Below are positions 58,642-64,000 of a stretch of DNA of 64,000 nt, piece by piece. Each line of letters opens with the position of its first letter. The stretch's first letter is position 1. The stretch lies in assembly GCA_913043905.1 (NCBI GenBank), contig CAJWNQ010000002.1:1-64000 (forward strand), written 5' to 3'. A program made the position numbers and the translations under genes. The stretch comes from an uncultured Paracoccaceae bacterium (GTDB taxonomy: Bacteria > Pseudomonadota > Alphaproteobacteria > Rhodobacterales > Rhodobacteraceae). The notes beneath the pieces are model-generated. The model was not told the DNA's origin. It did not search any database and saw only the letters and a program-made list of their open reading frames with translations.

Positions 58642-59931
58642 ATGACCGGTGATTATAAATTTAATACACTTAGTTTACATGCTGGATTTACGCCAGACGA
58701 GCGACATGGTTCTGCAGCTGTGCCTATTCATCAAACGACTTCTTATGTCTTTAAAGATACTGAACATGCTGCGGCATTATATAATCTTGAAGTTGGGGGG
58801 CATCTTTATTCACGGATTTCAAACCCAACAGTTGCAGTACTTGAACAACGTGTTGCTGCGCTAGATGGTGGCATTGGGGCGGTGGCTACTTCTTCGGGAA
58901 TGGCTGCGCTCTTTGTAACAGTTTTAGCATTGTGTTCTGCTGGTGATCACATTGTATCTTCATCACAAATGTATGGTGCAAATATAAACCTATTCCAGCA
59001 TACTTTGTCACGTTATGGAATTGAGACAACTTTTGTTGCTCCCAACGACCCAGATGCTTTTGCCGCTGCAATTCAGACAAATACAAAAATGGTATTTGGG
59101 GAAGTAATTGGTAATCCTGGACTTGATATTATGGACATAACGGTAATTGGAAAAATAGCTAATGACGCAGGTGTACCTCTAGTTATTGATGCAACATTTA
59201 ATACGCCATATCTTCTGAAGCCTCTTCAAAATGGTGCAAATATTGTGATACATTCTTTGACTAAATGGATGGGTGGCCACGGTATTGCGCTGGGAGGGAT
59301 TGTAGTGGATGGGGGGAATTTTGATTGGGGTCAAAATAAACGCTTTCCTACATTAACTGAATCACACTTTGGGTTCCAAGGAGTAAATTTATATGAAGAA
59401 TTTGGCCCAGCAGCCTTTATCACGCGCGTCCGCACTGAAGGAATGTATAATGTTGGTCCATGTTTATCCCCAACTAATGCGTTTCATTTGATTCAGGGTA
59501 TAGAAACTTTAGGTCTTCGTATGGAACGCCACATGTCAAACACTAAAAAGATGTTAGATTTTCTGTTGCAACACGAAGGTATTTCTTGGGTCAAGCACCC
59601 AACTTTACCTGATCATCCTGATTACGATGTTGCTAAACGGCTAATGCCTAAAGGTGCAGGTTCAGTAATAGCCTGTGGAGTAAAGGGTGGGCGTGAGGCT
59701 GGGCAGGCATTTATTGAAAATGTAAAAGTTGCTTCACATCTTGCTAATGTTGGTGATGCTAAGACCTTGGTTATTCATCCTGGATCCACAACTCAAAGTC
59801 ACTTAAGTCCAGAAGCAATGAAATTAGCTGGCTTAACTGATGATATGTTACGCATTTCAGTAGGACTAGAAGATTTCGAAGATTTGCAGGCAGATTTTGA
59901 ACAGGCACTGCGTTCTGCTGCTAAGATTTGA
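58642..59931 (+). CDS. metY: O-acetylhomoserine sulfhydrylase/aminocarboxypropyltransferase
   Basis: A 429-residue PLP enzyme of the Cys/Met metabolism family that joins O-acetylhomoserine with sulfide or methanethiol to give homocysteine or methionine. PLP lysine in HSLTKW is K208. Other motifs are NTLSLHAGFTPDE at the start, SRISNPTVAVLEQRVAALDGG, and the final HPGSTTQSHLSPEAM. ATG at 58642 is preferred with GGAG 7 bases upstream. Divergent from dmdA and first of a four-gene plus-strand run; with DMSP demethylation nearby, methanethiol is a natural second substrate, which is inference. Confidence 0.93.
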   Translation: MTGDYKFNTLSLHAGFTPDERHGSAAVPIHQTTSYVFKDTEHAAALYNLEVGGHLYSRISNPTVAVLEQRVAALDGGIGAVATSSGMAALFVTVLALCSAGDHIVSSSQMYGANINLFQHTLSRYGIETTFVAPNDPDAFAAAIQTNTKMVFGEVIGNPGLDIMDITVIGKIANDAGVPLVIDATFNTPYLLKPLQNGANIVIHSLTKWMGGHGIALGGIVVDGGNFDWGQNKRFPTLTESHFGFQGVNLYEEFGPAAFITRVRTEGMYNVGPCLSPTNAFHLIQGIETLGLRMERHMSNTKKMLDFLLQHEGISWVKHPTLPDHPDYDVAKRLMPKGAGSVIACGVKGGREAGQAFIENVKVASHLANVGDAKTLVIHPGSTTQSHLSPEAMKLAGLTDDMLRISVGLEDFEDLQADFEQALRSAAKI

Positions 59932-59940
59932 GGATAAAAT

Positions 59941-60738
59941 ATGAAAATTAATTTGAATGGGGAAATAGTTTTTGCATCTACGGGGGGGCGAAATTTTGAA
60001 CTAAAAGGTAAACCTATTTGGTTCATACATGGTTCTGGCCAAAGTCACTTATCTTTTATGTTACAGGGAAGATTTTTTGCAAATCGAGGCTGGTCAGTAA
60101 TTGCTGCAGATATGCCATCGCATGGGTTATCTAGTGGAATACCTTTAGATACTATTGAAGCGATGTCAGATTGGCATATAGCATTAATGGATTCACTTGG
60201 CGTAGAAAAAGTACAGATTGTTGGGCATTCTCAAGGTGGCTTGATTGGTTTGGATTTGGCACATCGATATGCAGACCGTGTCTCACGCCTATCATTGGTT
60301 GCAACAGCACTCTCAATTCCTGTTAATGATAACTTGATTGATATGGCCAAAAATAAAGAACCAGTTGCAATTAAAGCTATGATGGATTGGGGGCATGGTT
60401 CTGAAGGGCATAGCCACGATCATACTATGCCAGGTCAAAACCATCTCAATTACGGTGTGCAGATGATGACTGCAAATAAATCGGGTGCGTTACACGCTGA
60501 CCTTCAGGCTTGTGTGGATTATGTTAATGGCCCGAGTGCTGCGGCTATGATTACTTGCCCAACGCAGCTTATCCTGGGCCAAAAAGATAAAATGACTCCA
60601 CTAAAATTTGGGCTTAAGTCTGCAGAAGCTTTAAAGACTGTTAATGTTACCATTGTTGAAAATGCTGGCCATATGTTGCCTTCAGAACACCCAGAAGAAG
60701 TTAACCGCGCTCTGCGCCCCTTTTTTACTAAGAGTTAA
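59941..60738 (+). CDS. Alpha/beta-hydrolase fold protein
   Basis: A 265-residue alpha/beta hydrolase. The nucleophile elbow is GHSQGG with Ser97, the oxyanion region IWFIHGSGQSHLSFM is typical, and the acid and histidine lie in GQKDKMTP and ENAGHMLPSEHP, giving an intact Ser-Asp-His triad. The insert HGSEGHSHDHTMPGQNH is histidine-rich and unusual for the fold. It is 9 bases after metY and 3 bases before the next gene, so it is cotranscribed. The substrate is unknown; a thioester, carbon-carbon bond or other ester is possible. Confidence 0.85.
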   Translation: MKINLNGEIVFASTGGRNFELKGKPIWFIHGSGQSHLSFMLQGRFFANRGWSVIAADMPSHGLSSGIPLDTIEAMSDWHIALMDSLGVEKVQIVGHSQGGLIGLDLAHRYADRVSRLSLVATALSIPVNDNLIDMAKNKEPVAIKAMMDWGHGSEGHSHDHTMPGQNHLNYGVQMMTANKSGALHADLQACVDYVNGPSAAAMITCPTQLILGQKDKMTPLKFGLKSAEALKTVNVTIVENAGHMLPSEHPEEVNRALRPFFTKS

Positions 60739-60741
60739 ATT

Positions 60742-63075
60742 ATGATAAAATTCAAACGTATTGCCGTTATTGGTGCAGGTACAATGGGAAGTGGCATAGC
60801 TGCTCAAATTGCAAATGCAGGTCACAAAGTCTTATTGATGGACTTGCCTCGTGACGATGATCCACTTGGCGTATTAAAAGCTGCAAAAGAACGCCTCTTA
60901 AAATCAGACCCGCCAGCATTAGTGCATAAATCACGCATTGACCTTATTGAGATTGGCAATATCCGCGATGATTTTGATAGATTAGCGGATTATGATTGGA
61001 TCGTTGAAGCTGTTGTGGAACGATTGGATATTAAAAAGGATCTATATAAACGTCTTAACGAAGTTATAGATACTGAGTGTGTGGTCACATCAAACACGTC
61101 AACAATTCCAATTTCTTTGTTGGTAGAAGACATGCCTATGAAATTTCGCAAACGGTTTGCGATTACACATTACTTTAATCCAGTACGCTACATGCGCTTG
61201 TTAGAGCTCGTCCGTGGTACTGATACTGACGAGGCTATTATGGATAGCTTGGCTGAGTTTAACGATACAATAATGGGAAAAGGTGTTGTTCGATGCAATG
61301 ACACGCCAGGATTTCTTGGTAATAGAGTGGGTGTTTTTGCTCTACAAGTAGGGATGGATGAAGCAGCTAAAAATAATCTAACAGTTGAAGAGGCCGACGC
61401 GCTAATGGGTAGGCCAATGGGTATTCCAAAAACAGGTGTATTTGGATTATACGATTTGATTGGTGTTGATTTGATGTCAGATGTTGTTGATACATTAGGA
61501 GATATCTTGCCTGCTGAAGATTTATTTCATGCTGTTGGGACATTAAATAACCCTGTTATGCCTCTGATACGTGATATGATTTTAAATGGGTTTACAGGCG
61601 ATAAAGGTAAAGGGGGCTTCTACCGTTTAAATGAAGATGTTGCATATGCAGTTGATCTAATGACTGGTCAAATGCGTTTGCGCAAAACTTTGCTACCAAA
61701 AATCGCCCAACACGCCGCCAGTGCGCAAGCTGCAGGTGAGGAAACTTTAACTATCATGATTGATGGAGTAAATAACCACAATGTGTTTTGTCGCCGGTTC
61801 CTTGCTCGTGTTCTGGCTTATGCTGCGGATTTGATTCCAACAGTTACAACTAGCCCTCAAGACATTGATGATGCCATGAAGCTTGGTTTTAACTGGGTGC
61901 GTGGACCGTTTGAATTGATTGACGCTCTGGGCGCTGATGTGGTTGCAACTTTAATCCAAGAGGCGGGATTAGATATGCCAATGTCGATTAATGTTAGCCG
62001 TGAATCAGGTCCATTTTATTCAGTGAATAATGAAACTCTGAATGTCTTAAACTTCCAGCATGACCCAATTTATGCACCAGTAGTTTTGCCAAAAAACACA
62101 ATTCGTTTTCACATGACTAAACGAACAATGGAACCTATTATAAGTAATGCTGCTGCCAGTTTGTATGAACTTGAAGGTGATTTACGGTTGTTAGAGTTTC
62201 ACTCGAAAGCAAACGCTTTAACGGGAGCGTCTATGGAAATAGTGGCAGCAGCTGCTCAAAATCATGGTAAGGGTATAATCGTTCATAATGATGCGCAGCA
62301 TTTCTCTGCGGGAGTTGATCTTAACCGTTTCCGCGCATTTATTGAAGCGGAGGACTGGACTGGAATTGATGCTTTTTTAAATGACTTTCAGCAAGCAGTA
62401 AAAGCTCTCAAATACACACCAGTACCTGTAATTGGAGCGCCATCTGGACTATCTATAGGTGGTGGTTTTGAGGTTCTCGCTCATTGTGATAAACTGGTTG
62501 CACATACGAATACAGTTTTTGGACTGGTTGAAACGGGTGTCGGTGTTGTTCCAGGTGGTGGAGGTGTTAAGGAAACATTATGGCGCTGGTTTCAAGCAAC
62601 TGGTGATTGGGAGAAAGCATCATGGAACACATGGATGCAAATTGGATATGGCCAAATAGGCACAAGCCCAGATTTATCTTCTCGTATGCAATATTATTTA
62701 AAAGACCGAGATATTGAAGTTCTGAATCGTGATAAATTAATGCATGTAGCTATTGTTGAAATTGCAAAATTACAAAAAAAATATATGCCGCCTACTATAC
62801 CGATATTTGAGCTTCCTGGCCGTGCAATTTTATCTAAAATGTCAAACTTTATGCAAAAAGGTATTGATGATGGATTATTCTATCCCCATGATAAAATAGT
62901 AGCGATGCAAGTGGCTGAAATCGTAGTAAATAGTATAAGTGATAATAGTCTGACTGTTTCTGAGCAAGATATGTATGACCGTGAACGCCGTGCATTTCTT
63001 GTTTTGGCAAAAACACCACAAACTATTGTGCGGATATCCAGTCTGTTGGACACTGGTGAAGCTATTAGAAATTAG
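60742..63075 (+). CDS. FadN-type bifunctional 3-hydroxyacyl-CoA dehydrogenase/enoyl-CoA hydratase
   Basis: A 777-residue multifunctional beta-oxidation protein. The N-terminal half is 3-hydroxyacyl-CoA dehydrogenase with the NAD loop GAGTMGSG (11-18) and catalytic pair H143 and E155 (12 apart, as in the family). The C-terminal part is a crotonase-fold hydratase with oxyanion segments HFSAGVDL and GLSIGGGFE, and both catalytic acids E577 and E597, 20 apart as in crotonase. This order (dehydrogenase first) is that of FadN (YusL) and the reverse of FadB. It lies in the operon metY-hydrolase-FadN-acyl-CoA ligase, which suggests degradation of an acyl-CoA made by the next gene. Confidence 0.9.
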   Translation: MIKFKRIAVIGAGTMGSGIAAQIANAGHKVLLMDLPRDDDPLGVLKAAKERLLKSDPPALVHKSRIDLIEIGNIRDDFDRLADYDWIVEAVVERLDIKKDLYKRLNEVIDTECVVTSNTSTIPISLLVEDMPMKFRKRFAITHYFNPVRYMRLLELVRGTDTDEAIMDSLAEFNDTIMGKGVVRCNDTPGFLGNRVGVFALQVGMDEAAKNNLTVEEADALMGRPMGIPKTGVFGLYDLIGVDLMSDVVDTLGDILPAEDLFHAVGTLNNPVMPLIRDMILNGFTGDKGKGGFYRLNEDVAYAVDLMTGQMRLRKTLLPKIAQHAASAQAAGEETLTIMIDGVNNHNVFCRRFLARVLAYAADLIPTVTTSPQDIDDAMKLGFNWVRGPFELIDALGADVVATLIQEAGLDMPMSINVSRESGPFYSVNNETLNVLNFQHDPIYAPVVLPKNTIRFHMTKRTMEPIISNAAASLYELEGDLRLLEFHSKANALTGASMEIVAAAAQNHGKGIIVHNDAQHFSAGVDLNRFRAFIEAEDWTGIDAFLNDFQQAVKALKYTPVPVIGAPSGLSIGGGFEVLAHCDKLVAHTNTVFGLVETGVGVVPGGGGVKETLWRWFQATGDWEKASWNTWMQIGYGQIGTSPDLSSRMQYYLKDRDIEVLNRDKLMHVAIVEIAKLQKKYMPPTIPIFELPGRAILSKMSNFMQKGIDDGLFYPHDKIVAMQVAEIVVNSISDNSLTVSEQDMYDRERRAFLVLAKTPQTIVRISSLLDTGEAIRN

Positions 63076-63084
63076 GGGAATGTG

Positions 63085-64000
63085 ATGAGTATTTACGATG
63101 ATTTCGAAAAGACCACAGCAAACCACGTAGCGTTGTCACCACTTTCGTTTATAAAACGAACAGCGTTAATGTTTCCTGATCGTGATGCTATAATTTATGG
63201 CAATAGGTGTTATAGTTGGTCACAGCTTTATAGGCGTGCAAAACAACTAGCATCTGCACTTAATGCACATGGTATAGTAAAAGGTGATACGGTAGCTATC
63301 CTATCTGCTAATACTCCAGAAATGGTAGAAGCTCATTTTGGTATTCCCATGTCTGGTGCCGTCTTGAACACTATTAATACACGGTTGGATTCTGATACTA
63401 TTGGCTACATTCTTGATCATGGTGAAGCCAAAGTTTTTATAGTTGATGGCGAGCTTGCACCTCAAGCCGCAGTTGCAGTTGCTGAACGTAATATTTTAAT
63501 CATTGATATTGCAGACCTGCAGGATAACTTAAAACCCAATCGCATTGGGACCATCGATTATGCTGACTTTATTGCTACAGGAGATGCCAATGCAGATTGG
63601 GATATGCCATCTGATGAATGGGACGCAATTGCGCTAAACTATACATCAGGGTCCACTGGTAGGCCTAAGGGTGTGGTTTATCATCACCGTGGTGCATATC
63701 TAATGTCTATGGGAGTTATTGCGGACTGGGGCTTACCTAGACATCCAAAATATCTTTACACTGTGCCGATGTTCCATTGTAATGGATGGTGCCATGGCTG
63801 GGCTATGGCGGCATTAGCGGGAACAATAATTTGTACACGCACAGTCTCACCAAGTGTAGTTTATAATGCAATCTATAATCATGGGATTACGCATTTTGGT
63901 GGCGCGCCTATTGTATTAGGTATGATCCTGAATGCAAATGACAAAGACCGAAAGCCTTTTGATTACACTGTGAATGTTATGACTGCGGGCGCACCTCCAC
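63085..64000 (+). CDS. Acyl-CoA ligase, partial (DmdB candidate)
   Basis: An AMP-forming acyl-CoA synthetase cut by the right edge after about 305 residues. The N-terminus reads LSPLSFIKRTALMFPDRDAIIYG, and the ATP-binding loop is TSGSTGRPKG (187-196) with the family's later motifs outside the window. AGGGGA lies just before the ATG. It is 9 bases after the FadN-type gene. Its family includes DmdB, which activates methylmercaptopropionate to its CoA thioester, but fatty-acid ligases look similar, so the DmdB role is inferred only from the dmdA neighbourhood. Confidence 0.85.
   Translation, partial: MSIYDDFEKTTANHVALSPLSFIKRTALMFPDRDAIIYGNRCYSWSQLYRRAKQLASALNAHGIVKGDTVAILSANTPEMVEAHFGIPMSGAVLNTINTRLDSDTIGYILDHGEAKVFIVDGELAPQAAVAVAERNILIIDIADLQDNLKPNRIGTIDYADFIATGDANADWDMPSDEWDAIALNYTSGSTGRPKGVVYHHRGAYLMSMGVIADWGLPRHPKYLYTVPMFHCNGWCHGWAMAALAGTIICTRTVSPSVVYNAIYNHGITHFGGAPIVLGMILNANDKDRKPFDYTVNVMTAGAPP

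Overview
The window looks like chromosomal DNA from a free-living marine alphaproteobacterium. The best fit is an AT-rich member of the Rhodobacterales/Roseobacter group, of the kind represented by the NAC11-7/HTCC2255 lineage. This is inferred from gene content: a bztABCD amino-acid transporter, the TPR-ispE pair, ATP12 next to an RluC-type pseudouridine synthase, the alphaproteobacterial gene order rplO-secY-adk-rpsM-rpsK-rpoA-rplQ, and a DMSP demethylase. Intergenic DNA and third codon positions are rich in A and T, and spacers are mostly short. I see no insertion sequence, phage gene, CRISPR array or rRNA gene.

Layout. Positions 1-5.1 kb hold housekeeping genes: a TPR protein, ispE, a long-chain polyprenyl diphosphate synthase, a DUF2007 protein, a TrmN6-like methyltransferase, a YdcH-like microprotein, tag and a secreted DsbA-family protein. 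From 5.2 to 39.4 kb runs an almost unbroken transcription/translation supercluster: secE-nusG-rplKA, rplJL-rpoBC, rpsLG-fusA-tuf, the S10 and spc genes, secY-adk, and the alpha operon ending in rplQ. It is interrupted by a PrpE/ApaH-like phosphatase, a 2OG-Fe(II) oxygenase between rplP and rpmC, and a Dabb-domain protein between rpmD and rplO. Strong intrinsic terminators at three places cut the S10/spc block into separate transcription units. Many spacers carry stem-loops that are probably leaders, attenuators or RNase III sites.

From 39.5 to 52.2 kb come rarA-crcB-rluC-atp12, the glutamate/glutamine/aspartate/asparagine ABC transporter bztABCD (with a terminator and a nested inverted repeat after bztA), parC, tRNA-Trp and rmuC. 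From 52.2 to 54.9 kb lies a second polar amino-acid-type ABC transporter with divergent permease/ATPase and binding-protein genes, plus an AhpD-like protein.

The most interesting part is 55.0-64.0 kb. A gene strongly resembling dmdA (DMSP demethylase) follows the same strand as an Old-Yellow-Enzyme/NAD(P)-reductase fusion. It is divergent from an operon of metY, an alpha/beta hydrolase, a FadN-type hydroxyacyl-CoA dehydrogenase/enoyl-CoA hydratase and an acyl-CoA ligase cut off by the window edge. The set can be read as one sulfur-carbon pathway: DmdA removes a methyl group from DMSP, a ligase and a crotonase-type enzyme process the acyl-CoA, and MetY captures the released methanethiol as methionine. 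That reading is inference from family membership and neighbourhood.
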